From Legionella taurinensis (GTDB lineage: Bacteria > Pseudomonadota > Gammaproteobacteria > Legionellales > Legionellaceae): 64,000 nt of DNA. Below the pieces are notes generated by a model. That model was not told where the DNA came from. It saw only the letters and a program-made list of their open reading frames with translations, and searched no databases. Both the position numbers and the translations under genes were made by a program. Location: contig NZ_UGOZ01000001.1 in NCBI RefSeq assembly GCF_900452865.1, positions 2,232,001-2,296,000 on the forward strand, given 5' to 3'. Shown here piece after piece: positions 55,113 through 64,000 of the stretch (position 1 is its first letter; each line of letters opens with the position of its first letter).

Positions 55113-57713
55113 TTAAAGGGTAGCCGATTTCACAGCATCCCCTACCATGTTTTTAATTTCTGCCAGTTTAGCTGTCAAATCATCCGGAACCAGACCGCCT
55201 CCCTGGGCCATGTCGTCACGGCCGCCGCCTTTACCGCACAGGTGCTTGACCAATAATCCCGCACTGGGCACCTGGCCTATCAGATTTTTGCTAATCCCTG
55301 CCACCACATTCATTTTTTCCTGATCAATGGCATACAGGAGGATGACGGCATTGTCCAATTTGGATTTCAATTGATCCAGGGTTGTACGCAAGCCCTGGCT
55401 GTCGGCATTGTCCAGTTTTTTAACCAGCAAATTCACTTTGCCGATTTTTACTGCCTCTGACAACAGATCGTCACCGGATTTTGCAGCCAACTTCGTTTGC
55501 AGGCGGGTCAATTCCTTCTCCTGCTGCCGCGTCTCATTTAACAATTGCGAGAGTTTTTCAACCGCCTGTGGCGTTGTAGTTTTTAATTTCCGGGCCACCT
55601 CATCCAGGCTGTCCAGCTGGCTGTTAATCCAGTTTAAGGCATGGCCGCCGGTCATCATTTCAATGCGACGTACGCCGCTGGCAATCCCGTATTCCGCTAT
55701 GATCTTAAACAGACCGATGTCCCCTGTTCGGATGGCATGCGTACCGCCGCAGAGCTCTTTGGAAAATTCACCCAACGACAATACCCGGACTTCGTCACTG
55801 TATTTTTCACCAAACAAGGCCACCGCCCCGCTGTTCCTGGCCTTCTCAACATCCATTAATTCCGTCACGACGGGATGATTGGCACGGATTTGCTCATTCA
55901 CCAGGCATTCGATCTGATGAATTTGTTCTGCCGTTAACGATTCGTAATGAGAAAAATCAAACCGCGCCCGCTCCGCGTCAACCAGGGACCCTTTCTGCTG
56001 CACATGGCCGCCAATGATCTGCTTTAATGCGGCATGCAATAAATGGGTGGCGGTGTGGTTTAAACGAATGGCGCCGCGACGAACAGAATCCACCTTCGCT
56101 TCGACGGCTTGTCCTACAACAAAGCGCCCTTTGAGAACCTCGCCGTAATGGACGATGGCCTGACCGACTCGTTGCGTGTCATCCACTCGAAACAAGGCAT
56201 CGGGGCTGAGTAACTGACCTTTATCACCCACCTGACCGCCGCTTTCGGCATAGAAGGGTGTAGCCGCCAGCGCAATGGCGCCTTTCATCCCAGCCACCAG
56301 CACGTCGGTTGCTTTGCCTTCGCTTAACAAGGCCGTCACTGTGCTGGCCATTGCCTCCACCTCGTAGCCATGAAATGTGGATGTTTCCTGCAGTGGCGGC
56401 GATTGAGAATAATCGGTGGTGAACTGGCTCGCTGATTGGGATTGTTCCCGCTGCTGTTGCATGCAGCGATTAAATCCTTCAATGTCCACCGTTAAATCCT
56501 GCTCGCGGGCAATGTCCTGAGTCAAATCCAGAGGGAAGCCGTAAGTATCATAGAGCTTAAAGGCCACCTCCCCATTGATTTCGCGGCCGCTCATGGTTTG
56601 AATCTGATCCTTAAGCAAACGCAGCCCCTGTTCAAGCGTCCGGGCAAACTGATTTTCTTCCTGGGCAAGAACCCGTTCGATGGTTTCGCGCGTGTCAATC
56701 AATTCGGGGTAAGCATCACCCATCACGTCAATTAATGGCACCACCAGGCTTGAGAAAAAGGGCGATTGCAAGCCCAGTTTATTCCCATGCCGAACCGCGC
56801 GGCGGATAATGCGTCTTAACACATAACCCCGTCCTTCATTACCCGGCAAAACGCCATCGGCAATCAGGAATGAACAGGCGCGAATGTGATCCGCTATCAC
56901 TTTAAGGGATGGGTGCGTGGTTTTGGTTGTCGGCGTTAATTTTTGTATGGCGCAGATGATGTGCTGGAAACTGTCGATTTCGTAATTGGTGTGAACGCCC
57001 TGCACCACAGCGGCAATGCGCTCAAGGCCCATGCCGGTATCCACCGAAGGCTTGGGCAGAGGATGCAACTCGCCCTGTTTATCGCGGTTGTATTGCATGA
57101 AAACCAGATTCCAGATTTCAATGTAGCGGTCGCCGTCAGCATCGGGACTGCCTGGCGGCCCGCCCGGAATGGATGGTCCATGATCATAAAAAATTTCAGT
57201 GCAGGGGCCGCAGGGTCCTGTATCGCCCATGGACCAGAAATTATCCTTCTCACCGCATCGTGAAAAGCGCTCCGGCGATACCCCCATTTCCTTTAACCAG
57301 ATGTCCGCCGCCTCATCGTCGTCTTCAAACACGGTCACCCAGAGTTTTTCTGCGGGAAGCTTTAACACCCCGGTAAGAAATTCCCAGGCATAGCGAATGG
57401 CTTCGCGCTTGAAGTAATCGCCAAAACTGAAATTGCCAAGCATTTCAAAAAAGGTATGGTGTCTGGCCGTGTAGCCGACATTTTCAAGGTCATTGTGTTT
57501 ACCCCCGGCCCGCACACACCGTTGTGAACTCACCGCCCGCGTATACGGGCGCGGCTCGAGACCTAAAAAGGTGTCTTTGAACTGCACCATGCCGGCATTG
57601 GTAAATAACAGGGTGGGATCATTACCGGGTACCAGTGAACTCGACGCCACAGCCTGATGACCTCGTTGAGAAAAATACTCAATAAATGCTTTTCTAATGT
57701 CTGAACTTTTCAT
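55113..57713 (-). CDS. alaS: Alanyl-tRNA synthetase AlaS
   Basis: Charges tRNA-Ala, with a proofreading domain against Ser and Gly. The 866 residues contain class II motifs (N-terminal SSSLVPGNDPTLLFTNAGMVQF, motif 2 and 3 in the first 250 residues), the editing zinc site HTATHLLHAAL and CGGTHAIRTGDIG, and the C-Ala domain. Four bases overlap recX. pncC-recA-recX-alaS order is classical. Confidence 0.98.
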   Translation of the reverse strand: MKSSDIRKAFIEYFSQRGHQAVASSSLVPGNDPTLLFTNAGMVQFKDTFLGLEPRPYTRAVSSQRCVRAGGKHNDLENVGYTARHHTFFEMLGNFSFGDYFKREAIRYAWEFLTGVLKLPAEKLWVTVFEDDDEAADIWLKEMGVSPERFSRCGEKDNFWSMGDTGPCGPCTEIFYDHGPSIPGGPPGSPDADGDRYIEIWNLVFMQYNRDKQGELHPLPKPSVDTGMGLERIAAVVQGVHTNYEIDSFQHIICAIQKLTPTTKTTHPSLKVIADHIRACSFLIADGVLPGNEGRGYVLRRIIRRAVRHGNKLGLQSPFFSSLVVPLIDVMGDAYPELIDTRETIERVLAQEENQFARTLEQGLRLLKDQIQTMSGREINGEVAFKLYDTYGFPLDLTQDIAREQDLTVDIEGFNRCMQQQREQSQSASQFTTDYSQSPPLQETSTFHGYEVEAMASTVTALLSEGKATDVLVAGMKGAIALAATPFYAESGGQVGDKGQLLSPDALFRVDDTQRVGQAIVHYGEVLKGRFVVGQAVEAKVDSVRRGAIRLNHTATHLLHAALKQIIGGHVQQKGSLVDAERARFDFSHYESLTAEQIHQIECLVNEQIRANHPVVTELMDVEKARNSGAVALFGEKYSDEVRVLSLGEFSKELCGGTHAIRTGDIGLFKIIAEYGIASGVRRIEMMTGGHALNWINSQLDSLDEVARKLKTTTPQAVEKLSQLLNETRQQEKELTRLQTKLAAKSGDDLLSEAVKIGKVNLLVKKLDNADSQGLRTTLDQLKSKLDNAVILLYAIDQEKMNVVAGISKNLIGQVPSAGLLVKHLCGKGGGRDDMAQGGGLVPDDLTAKLAEIKNMVGDAVKSATL

Positions 57714-58162
57714 GCTCTCACAACGTTTAAATTATCTTTAAAAACTCGAGCGATCATATCGCCAGGGAATCCACGGTACAGTAAAAATCGCTGCTGCTTT
57801 TTAAGCTCAGCTAACGAGGCAGGCCTCTGGGCCTTAAATTTTTTAAGCCAGACAGCCTGAGCATGGTCTGGCCAATTACCCTCTTCTTCTGCCAACACCT
57901 GGGCAATGATGTCCTCACTGACCCGCTGCGCCTCCAGTTCCTGGCGAATGCGCAAAGGGCCGTACCCTTGATTGATTCGGGTGCGGCATAACTGCTCGGC
58001 AAAACGAGCATCGCTTTGCAACTGCTGGTGTTGGCACACACGAAGCGCGTCTTCTGCTTCTTCCCGGCTGTACGCCTTTTGAATCAACTTGCCAACCAAC
58101 TCCTGCGCACTGTGCTCCCGCCTGGCCAGCAGACGCAAGGCACAGTCGAACGCCTTAGTCAT
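57710..58162 (-). CDS. recX: Regulatory protein RecX
   Basis: Binds RecA filaments and limits strand exchange. The 150 residues have the tandem three-helix repeats of the family: [55 protein letters not shown]. The ATG at 58162 overlaps the recA end by eight bases and starts at the family's TKAFDCALR. The longer frame to 58195 lies inside recA. Confidence 0.95.
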   Translation of the reverse strand: MTKAFDCALRLLARREHSAQELVGKLIQKAYSREEAEDALRVCQHQQLQSDARFAEQLCRTRINQGYGPLRIRQELEAQRVSEDIIAQVLAEEEGNWPDHAQAVWLKKFKAQRPASLAELKKQQRFLLYRGFPGDMIARVFKDNLNVVRA

Positions 58163-59195
58163 CGACCGTCTCAACCTCTTCTTCCACGGCAGCAACCGGC
58201 AGTTTCTTCACCAGCAGTTCAGCCCGAATTTGCTGTTCCAGTGTCTTGGCAATGGCAGGATTTTCTTTCAGAAAAACGCGAACGTTGTCTTTGCCCTGAC
58301 CAATTTTTTCCTGCTTGTAGCTGTACCAGGCCCCTGATTTCTCAATCAGACCCAATTGCGTACCGAGATTGATGATTTCACTCTCGCGGGAAATCCCTTC
58401 ATTATAAAGAATATCAAAATCAGTGGTGCGGAAAGGCGGAGCCACTTTATTTTTAACGACCTTAACGCGTGTCTCGCTGCCAAGCACCTCTTCTCCCTTT
58501 TTAATGGAGCCGACGCGGCGAATATCAAGGCGCACGGAAGAATAGAACTTCAACGCATTACCGCCGGTGGTGGTTTCAGGATTACCGAACATCACACCGA
58601 TCTTCATGCGGATCTGATTGATGAAAATCACCAGGGTATTGGAGCGCTTAATATTGGCGGTCAGTTTACGCAGCGCCTGCGACATCAAACGCGCCTGCAG
58701 ACCGACATGGGTATCCCCCATTTCGCCTTCAATTTCTGCCTTCGGCGTTAAAGCGGCAACCGAGTCGATGATGATGACATCCACAGCTGCGGAACGAACC
58801 AGCATGTCCGTGATTTCCAGTGCCTGCTCCCCGGTATCGGGTTGAGAAACCAGAAGCTCATCGACATTGACACCTAATTTGGCAGCATAGCTGGGATCCA
58901 GGGCATGTTCCGCATCGACAAACGCGGCGGTACCGCCCATTTTCTGGCACTCGGCAATCACTTGCAGGGTCAGCGTGGTTTTACCGGATGATTCCGGGCC
59001 GTAAATTTCAACAACACGCCCTTTCGGCAGACCGCCAATGCCGAGAGCAATATCCAGACCCAACGAGCCGGTGGAAATCGCCTCGATGTCCCGCTCTGCA
59101 CTGCTGTCGCCCATGCGCATGACCGAGCCCTTGCCGAACTGGCGTTCAATTTGAGCCAGTGCAGCGCTCAGCGCTTTTTGTTTATTCTCTTCCAT
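58155..59195 (-). CDS. recA: Recombinase RecA
   Basis: Recombination filament protein for repair and natural transformation. The 346 residues include [18 protein letters not shown], Walker [11 protein letters not shown], Walker [13 protein letters not shown], loop L1 [20 protein letters not shown] and L2 [22 protein letters not shown]. It ends EEEVETVDD. The promoter upstream has no LexA box. Confidence 0.99.
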   Translation of the reverse strand: MEENKQKALSAALAQIERQFGKGSVMRMGDSSAERDIEAISTGSLGLDIALGIGGLPKGRVVEIYGPESSGKTTLTLQVIAECQKMGGTAAFVDAEHALDPSYAAKLGVNVDELLVSQPDTGEQALEITDMLVRSAAVDVIIIDSVAALTPKAEIEGEMGDTHVGLQARLMSQALRKLTANIKRSNTLVIFINQIRMKIGVMFGNPETTTGGNALKFYSSVRLDIRRVGSIKKGEEVLGSETRVKVVKNKVAPPFRTTDFDILYNEGISRESEIINLGTQLGLIEKSGAWYSYKQEKIGQGKDNVRVFLKENPAIAKTLEQQIRAELLVKKLPVAAVEEEVETVDD

Positions 59196-59223
59196 AGTTC
59201 ATCACCTAGTATTCAAAGGGCAA

Positions 59224-59252
59224 ATTATCACACAGATGGCCACTTGCAGCAA
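59224..59252 (-). promoter_or_regulatory. recA promoter without LexA operator
   Basis: Read leftwards: TTGCTG (59247-59252), a 17-base spacer and GATAAT (59224-59229). No CTGT-N8-ACAG element is found in the 66 bases between pncC and recA. Confidence 0.6.
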
Positions 59253-59261
59253 ACGTCGCAA

Positions 59262-59768
59262 TTACGCTTGAGGGTAGGCTTGATTCAACAAAAAAATCAT
59301 GCCATGCAGGGCCTCGATACAGGACAGAAAACGAATCTGACTGCGGGAAGACGGCGAGTAAAGGCAGGAGCGGGACTGCATGAGGCCATTGCGCTCAGTA
59401 AAGGCAAAACAAACCGTCCCTACCGGCTTGGCTTCGGTACCGCCATCCGGCCCGGCAATGCCGGTGACCGCAAGGGCGACATGGGCATGACTGTGCTTCA
59501 AGGCACCGGCAGCCATGGCTTCTGCGGTTTGCAGGCTGACTGCACCGTATTGGGCCAGCAACCCGGCTTCAACCCCCAGTAACTCCTGTTTGGCCTCATT
59601 GCTGTAAGTGACAAACCCCCGATCAAACCAGGCCGAACTTCCCGGCAATTCCGTCAGCAGCGAGGCAATCAACCCGCCGGTACAGGACTCCGCCGTGGCA
59701 ATGATTATTTTTTTGTCTTGCAGCAAGGCAGTGAGGGATTTCAGCAAAGGCTCTATGACTTCATTCAT
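59262..59768 (-). CDS. pncC: Nicotinamide-nucleotide amidase PncC (CinA C-terminal family)
   Basis: Deamidates nicotinamide mononucleotide in the NAD salvage cycle. The 168 residues carry ATAESCTGGLIASLLTELPGSS, FVTYSNEAKQELLGV and HVALAVTGIAGPDGGTEAKPVGTV, hallmark of the CinA C-domain; the N-terminal MoCF-like domain of full-length CinA is absent, as in most proteobacteria. Upstream of recA. Confidence 0.95.
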   Translation of the reverse strand: MNEVIEPLLKSLTALLQDKKIIIATAESCTGGLIASLLTELPGSSAWFDRGFVTYSNEAKQELLGVEAGLLAQYGAVSLQTAEAMAAGALKHSHAHVALAVTGIAGPDGGTEAKPVGTVCFAFTERNGLMQSRSCLYSPSSRSQIRFLSCIEALHGMIFLLNQAYPQA

Positions 59769-59782
59769 GTTCTCTATGCCTC

Positions 59783-59808
59783 AAAAAAAACCCCGCATGG
59801 TTGCGGGG
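59783..59808 (-). terminator. Terminator of the lipoprotein gene
   Basis: Read leftwards: CCCCGC, ATGGTT-complement loop, GCGGGG (59791-59808) followed by eight T (59783-59790), just past the lipoprotein stop and before pncC. Confidence 0.9.
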
Positions 59809-59828
59809 CTTCTAATCCTTAGACACCA

Positions 59829-60050
59829 TTACTCAGGCTTGGAGGCATCAGTAGCGGCATTATTGTCAGTCGGAGTGGTGGTGGTTTGGTTGTTGTTTTG
59901 ATCAGCAGGCGCTGGCGCAGGCGTGGTTGTGGTGGTTTGCTCAACATTGGTCGCGGCATTGTCTTCCGCTTTTTTCTCAGCGTTATCACCGCACGCAGTC
60001 AGTAAGACAGCCAGGAATGAAGATACAGCCAAAAGGGCTAAACGTTTCAT
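59829..60050 (-). CDS. Small Thr/Asn-rich lipoprotein
   Basis: The 73 residues (start MKRLALL at 60050 with GGAG upstream; the frame opens at 60074) have a Sec signal with a lipobox LTAC, followed by a low-complexity tail rich in T, A, P, N and Q. Such short lipoproteins resemble entericidin-like or spacer lipoproteins. No domain is visible; a function cannot be named. It has its own terminator. Confidence 0.8.
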   Translation of the reverse strand: MKRLALLAVSSFLAVLLTACGDNAEKKAEDNAATNVEQTTTTTPAPAPADQNNNQTTTTPTDNNAATDASKPE

Positions 60051-60074
60051 AGTTATTCTCCGTGTTTTTAACAT

Positions 60075-60434
60075 TATTGTTATTCTAGATCACCAGCTAT
60101 AGTCTAACAAAAATTTATCTTAAGTGAAGAAGTTAGCGTTGATTTACCGCAAATATGTTGATTCTGGATTGATTCCTTAACCCGTTAGCAGGCCAATACG
60201 GAATTCTTTGCACAGCACGATTTTAAAATAGCCTGATGACCGCCTTGACCCGCAGCATGAATTCACTGAAGCGGTAAGCGCCAATGACTGCCAGATTGAC
60301 TAAATTCAGATCAGTTTTTTGCAATTTTTCCATCAATTAAGCTTTAGTTAATCCTAAAGAATTAAAATGACGCCAGATGATAAAAATTAAAACCAATCAC
60401 GCGTTTGTGAAACGGTATTCTTCAAAGGTAACTT
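60075..60434. other. Intergenic region between the lipoprotein and ankyrin genes
   Basis: About 360 bases. It holds the divergent leaders of both genes, an inverted repeat CTTTAG/CTAAAG (60342-60359), and one possible 36-codon ORF on the minus strand at 60223-60333. Otherwise AT-rich and non-coding. Confidence 0.7.
60223..60333 (-). CDS. Possible 36-residue small protein, weak evidence
   Basis: ATG at 60333 to TAA at 60223-60225. The product (MEKLQKTDLNLVNLAVIGAY then RFSEFMLRVK and a short tail) has sensible composition, but the ribosome site is poor and nothing I know resembles it. It may be chance or a remnant. Confidence 0.2.
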   Translation of the reverse strand: MEKLQKTDLNLVNLAVIGAYRFSEFMLRVKAVIRLF

Positions 60435-62186
60435 ATGCATCCTGCCACTCATCAAGGCAATATTATTCGTCATCTTAACCGCTACCTTGATTGGCATAAC
60501 AACCCCGTACGGATGAACAGGCAAGGGATTTGCAATGGCCTGGCCGCCGTGTACGTTAAATATGCGCTGCAGGGGCAGGTGGAAAAATTTCAGGCCCTGT
60601 TAAATTCCATCGCCAACCTGCCTGCGACGGGCGAATGGAATGAAGAAATTCATCTTTTCGCCAAACAAGTTGCCAAAAGCTTCATGCCTGAAGAGTATGA
60701 TAAAACCTTAAATCAATTACAGAGCATTACCACCCTTGAGATTGCCGGCAAGCCTCTGACGCCGTCTTTTGAATTGGCCATAACCACCAGCGACACGCAC
60801 TGGATTCAAATTTTAAAAGACCTTGCATTGAGAGACGACGAAGCCATGATTATCCGCAGCGTCAATCATGCCGCGTCCATCAGTAAAAAAGAAGGCAAAT
60901 ACATCCTTTATGACCCCAATTACCGTGAAGGGTTTAAAGTATTCCAGAGTGAAAAGGATGTCATTCATGAACTGCACTTTAATGTGTTCCGATACACCGG
61001 CATGCTGGGCCTGCTCACTGATCCATTGGATTTAAGCGAAACGCTGAGCCCCATTGCCGTACCGCTTGAACTGTATGGCCCTTTAGGTTTGCATGTTCAG
61101 GTGATCAGGCATCCTGAACGAAATAACACGCCAAGGCCTTTTCCTGCCGTGGACGAATTATTTAAAAGATACCTCACAACCGACCAGACGGCATTAAGCA
61201 GCGCCGGCGACTATGGGATTACCAACCTGTTTTGGGCCATCCAAATGGACAACAAAGAAGCAGTCAAGGTCCTGTATGATAAAGGATTTAGCAATGACAG
61301 GCATGTAGTCACCGCCTGCATTGTGGCCGCCTCGATGAATGCCACTCAGGTATTGCCCCTCTTCCTTTCACAGATAAAAAAAGAGAAAGACATCCGTCAA
61401 ATCCCTGACATTTTCAGGGAAGCCCTGCGTGAAGGCCGTAAAGAAGCCCTGGATTGTCTCCTGGAGGATGACAATGGCAGTGCCTGCTTTAGAGACATTA
61501 TCCTGATGCGAGGCAATGCCGCCACATTCCTTCATCATGCCGCTGCCGGCGGTAATCCGGATATTCTGCAGCTCATGCTTGACGCTTACCAGAATGAAGG
61601 CTCGCCAGAGTTAAGTGAAAAAGACATTGCACAAACCATTCTTGCAGGCGATGCCATCAAGGCAGCCCTGCGCAGTAAATCCTTAGCCTGCATCAACCTT
61701 CTTTACCAACAGTTAAAAAAAGTGCCCGGCCTCGTGGATGAAACGCTGATATTGACCCATTTGCTGCAGGCCATTCGCTCCAATCAACTGCCCATGGTTC
61801 AATTTTTTATCGAAGAAATTTATAAACTTCCCGAGCATCAGGACCTGATCTTTGAGGCCCTTACGCTAAGTCCCGGCTTAGTTGCCCAAACCGACATTTC
61901 CATTTTGCGGCTTTTACAGGCAAACCGTGTTCATTTTTCACCCGCATCCCAGGCCATTATTGACAAAAAGGAGAAGGGAGAGGCTCCTGGTTTTCCATCC
62001 ATCGGCGACTTTTTATATCAATTGGCTGATTTTATTAAAAAAACGCTGTTACAGCGCGATGAGAGCCAGGAAAGCATCAGCCATTTTAAAACCATGAAAA
62101 ACAGGTTATTCAAGGTGAACCATTCCGATAGCCCTGAAGACATTGAGCTTATGCCTCTAAATCCTGAGAGTGGAATAAGCCCTTAA
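60435..62186 (+). CDS. Ankyrin-repeat protein with protease-like N-terminal domain (putative effector)
   Basis: The 583 residues start with a domain (about 1-200) holding C33 in [18 protein letters not shown]145 in SVNHAAS and D160 in YILYDPNY. The spacing and the GxC-xx-L / H-A / DPN context resemble YopT-like C58 cysteine proteases. Residues about 255-480 contain ankyrin-like units ([43 protein letters not shown]). C-terminus is polar and acidic (SPEDIELMP). No signal peptide. Architecture matches Legionella Ank effectors, several of which carry cysteine-protease-like folds. Identity with a named effector cannot be claimed without a search. No strong terminator follows. Confidence 0.85.
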   Translation: MHPATHQGNIIRHLNRYLDWHNNPVRMNRQGICNGLAAVYVKYALQGQVEKFQALLNSIANLPATGEWNEEIHLFAKQVAKSFMPEEYDKTLNQLQSITTLEIAGKPLTPSFELAITTSDTHWIQILKDLALRDDEAMIIRSVNHAASISKKEGKYILYDPNYREGFKVFQSEKDVIHELHFNVFRYTGMLGLLTDPLDLSETLSPIAVPLELYGPLGLHVQVIRHPERNNTPRPFPAVDELFKRYLTTDQTALSSAGDYGITNLFWAIQMDNKEAVKVLYDKGFSNDRHVVTACIVAASMNATQVLPLFLSQIKKEKDIRQIPDIFREALREGRKEALDCLLEDDNGSACFRDIILMRGNAATFLHHAAAGGNPDILQLMLDAYQNEGSPELSEKDIAQTILAGDAIKAALRSKSLACINLLYQQLKKVPGLVDETLILTHLLQAIRSNQLPMVQFFIEEIYKLPEHQDLIFEALTLSPGLVAQTDISILRLLQANRVHFSPASQAIIDKKEKGEAPGFPSIGDFLYQLADFIKKTLLQRDESQESISHFKTMKNRLFKVNHSDSPEDIELMPLNPESGISP

Positions 62187-62301
62187 AAAAAGTCTGTTTT
62201 TTACAGACCGCTCTGAATTAATACACATGACTTCCGGGCTTTTACTGACTTGCTGTGGCGCATTTGTTAAAATCGCACTATTTACCCGCTTGGGATTGCC
62301 T

Positions 62302-64000
62302 ATGTCAGCCACCCATACCCCCATGATGCAGCAATATTTACGCATTAAGTCTGACTACCCAGACATGCTGCTGTTTTATCGTATGGGTGATTTTTACGAA
62401 TTGTTTTTTGACGATGCCCGACGCGCCGCCGAGCTTCTCGATCTGACCCTCACCCATCGCGGCCAGTCGGCTGACAAGCCCATTCCCATGGCGGGTGTTC
62501 CGTATCATGCGGTCGAGAATTACCTGGCTCGATTGCTAAAAAAAGGGGAATCGGTTGCCATTTGTGAGCAGATTGGCGACCCGGCGACCAGCAAAGGGCC
62601 GGTTGAACGTGAAGTAACCCGTATTGTCACCCCAGGAACCATCACTGACGAAGCCTTGCTTGAAGCCCGCCGCGACACCCTGCTTTTAGCCATTTACCGG
62701 CAAAAATCCCACTACGGTCTCGCCTGGGTGGATTTAAGCGGCGGACGCTTTCATTTAATGCAGGTAGCGGATGACTCGGCGCTCGAGGCGGCGTTAGGTC
62801 ATTTGCAACCCGCAGAAATTTTGATTCCCGAACAAAGTCAGTACGGCGGTTTGGGTGATTACCCGGTCAAAACCCGTCCCGCCTGGGAGTTTGATTTACA
62901 ACAGGCCTACCGCCTGCTTTGCGAGCAATTTGCCGTCAGTCATCTGGAGGGCATCGCAGGCAAAGAGTACCTGATAAGCTATCCGGCCGCCGGTTGCCTT
63001 TTAACCTACCTGCACACCACCCAACGGCAAGCCCTTCCTCACCTTAAACAGTTGACGCTTGAAAAAAACGACGACTACCTGCAGGTCGACGCCGCCACCC
63101 AAAAGCACTTGGAATTGTTTGAAAACTACCAGGGCGGCCAGGACAACACGCTGCTTGATGTGCTCGATCACACCAGCAACCCCATGGGCAGCCGTTTATT
63201 GAAACGCTGGCTGGGCCGGCCTTTAAGCCAACATGCGCTTATCCAGGAACGCCAGAATGCGGTGAAGGAATTAATGCACAACCGGCAGGAGGCCGTCTTA
63301 AAGCCCCTCTTGCGCCAGCTCGGCGATATTGAACGCATTGCCTCACGCATCGCCTTAAAATCCGCAAGGCCGCGCGACCTGACGCAACTGCGCCAGGCGC
63401 TTCGCCTACTGCCGGATCTTCACAGCGCCCTGGCCAATCATTCCTCGCCGCTTGGCGTTAAAATCCGCGATGATCTGACGCCGAAGCCCGCGTTGCTGGC
63501 TTTATTAACTCAGGCGCTGGTCGATAATCCCCCCATGCTGATTCGCGATGGCGGCGTGATTGCCACCGGCTTTGATGACGAACTCGACGAACTCCGCCTG
63601 CTCAGCGACAATGCCAACAGTCAATTGGCCGAACTGGAACAGCAGGAGAAAGCCCGCTCAGGCCTCTCCTCATTAAAATTGGGTTACAATCGCGTGCAGG
63701 GGTACTACATTGAACTGTCCCGTCTGCAGGCCGAGAAAGCACCCGATTATTATCAACGCAAACAGACTTTAAAGAACGTCGAGCGCTACATCACGCCGGA
63801 ACTGAAACGCTTTGAGGAAAAAGTCTTGTCCGCCGGGGTGAAAGCCCTGGCTCGCGAGAAATGGTTGTATGAGAACCTGCTCGACGAAATCCTTCAGTAC
63901 CTGCCGGAATTGACCACCCTCGCGCAAGGCATTGCGCAATTGGATGTCTTGACCAATTTCGCCGAACGCGCCGCCTGCCTCGGTTGGTGCTGTCCCGAAA
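62302..64000 (+). CDS. mutS: DNA mismatch repair protein MutS, 3' end outside window
   Basis: Mismatch-recognition ATPase. From the ATG at 62302 the frame is open to the window end (566 codons). It begins with [31 protein letters not shown], the FxE mismatch-reading start (domain I), and runs through domains II-III ([37 protein letters not shown]). The Walker ATPase lies beyond the window. A -10-like TAAAAT lies about 30 bases upstream. Confidence 0.96.
   Translation, partial: MSATHTPMMQQYLRIKSDYPDMLLFYRMGDFYELFFDDARRAAELLDLTLTHRGQSADKPIPMAGVPYHAVENYLARLLKKGESVAICEQIGDPATSKGPVEREVTRIVTPGTITDEALLEARRDTLLLAIYRQKSHYGLAWVDLSGGRFHLMQVADDSALEAALGHLQPAEILIPEQSQYGGLGDYPVKTRPAWEFDLQQAYRLLCEQFAVSHLEGIAGKEYLISYPAAGCLLTYLHTTQRQALPHLKQLTLEKNDDYLQVDAATQKHLELFENYQGGQDNTLLDVLDHTSNPMGSRLLKRWLGRPLSQHALIQERQNAVKELMHNRQEAVLKPLLRQLGDIERIASRIALKSARPRDLTQLRQALRLLPDLHSALANHSSPLGVKIRDDLTPKPALLALLTQALVDNPPMLIRDGGVIATGFDDELDELRLLSDNANSQLAELEQQEKARSGLSSLKLGYNRVQGYYIELSRLQAEKAPDYYQRKQTLKNVERYITPELKRFEEKVLSAGVKALAREKWLYENLLDEILQYLPELTTLAQGIAQLDVLTNFAERAACLGWCCPE

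Noticed and set aside
59196-59261. CTGT near CATCTGTGTGATAA as a LexA box
   Set aside because: The second half (ACAG) is missing at the required spacing.
62192-62208. Hairpin GTCTGT/ACAGAC after the ankyrin gene
   Set aside because: A T run is present only if read leftwards, where no gene ends; on the plus strand it is not a good terminator.

Overview
The window reads as a chromosomal segment of a gammaproteobacterium, most likely a Legionella or close Legionellales relative. Grounds: gene order and protein features typical of that group (fleSR-fliEFGHIJ, pilVWXY1, a trmJ-iscS-iscU-like-iscA operon, pncC-recA-recX-alaS), no visible LexA operator at recA, and several large orphan proteins that look like Dot/Icm-type effectors (ankyrin plus protease-like domain, P-loop plus coiled coil). 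Base composition by eye is near 50% GC, higher than L. pneumophila. No transposase, phage, tRNA, rRNA operon or CRISPR array was seen, so this is mostly a stable core chromosome with a few accessory inserts.

Layout. 1-7 kb: the 3' part of pdxB converges on a short division/cell-wall cluster read leftwards (mraZ-rsmH-ftsL-ftsI-murE), followed by coaX, the RNase P RNA gene rnpB and fis. 7.9-11.5 kb: Fe-S operon trmJ-iscS-(degenerate iscU)-iscA, with suhB divergent. 11.6-18 kb: type IV pilus minor pilins and tip protein (pilV, pilW, pilX, pilY1), then sppA. 19-21.6 kb: clpB behind a sigma-32-type promoter. 21.6-23.5 kb: two unknown genes that look like diverged relatives of one another. 23.7-29.5 kb: mpl, a membrane protein and the AsmA-like yhdP. 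29.5-37.3 kb: flagellar basal-body/export operon fliEFGHIJ and the two-component pair fleS-fleR, with a convincing sigma-54 promoter upstream of fleS. 37.5-46 kb: rarA, lolA, ftsK, divergent trxB, aat, infA, then pmbA and a secreted phosphodiester-glycosidase-like protein. 46.2-50.3 kb: nrdA-nrdB behind two NrdR boxes and DnaA boxes. 50.4-54.5 kb: an accessory stretch with a FUSC-type membrane protein, an isochorismatase-like protein lacking the catalytic cysteine, a 671-residue P-loop protein with a tandem repeat, and a small membrane protein. 54.7-59.8 kb: mscL, alaS, recX, recA, pncC. 59.8-64 kb: a small lipoprotein, an ankyrin protein with a putative Cys-His-Asp protease-like N-terminus, and the 5' part of mutS.

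How the parts work together: murE, ftsI, ftsL, rsmH, mraZ, mpl, ftsK and sppA serve envelope growth, division and turnover; fleSR controls late flagellar genes while fliEFGHIJ builds the MS-ring, switch and export ATPase; pilVWXY1 primes and caps type IV pili; recA, recX, mutS, rarA and nrdAB serve DNA replication and repair. The most unusual items are the IscU homologue without its cluster ligands, the active-site-altered isochorismatase next to a probably frameshifted FUSC gene, the tandem unknown pair, and the two putative effectors (52.2-54.2 and 60.4-62.2 kb).
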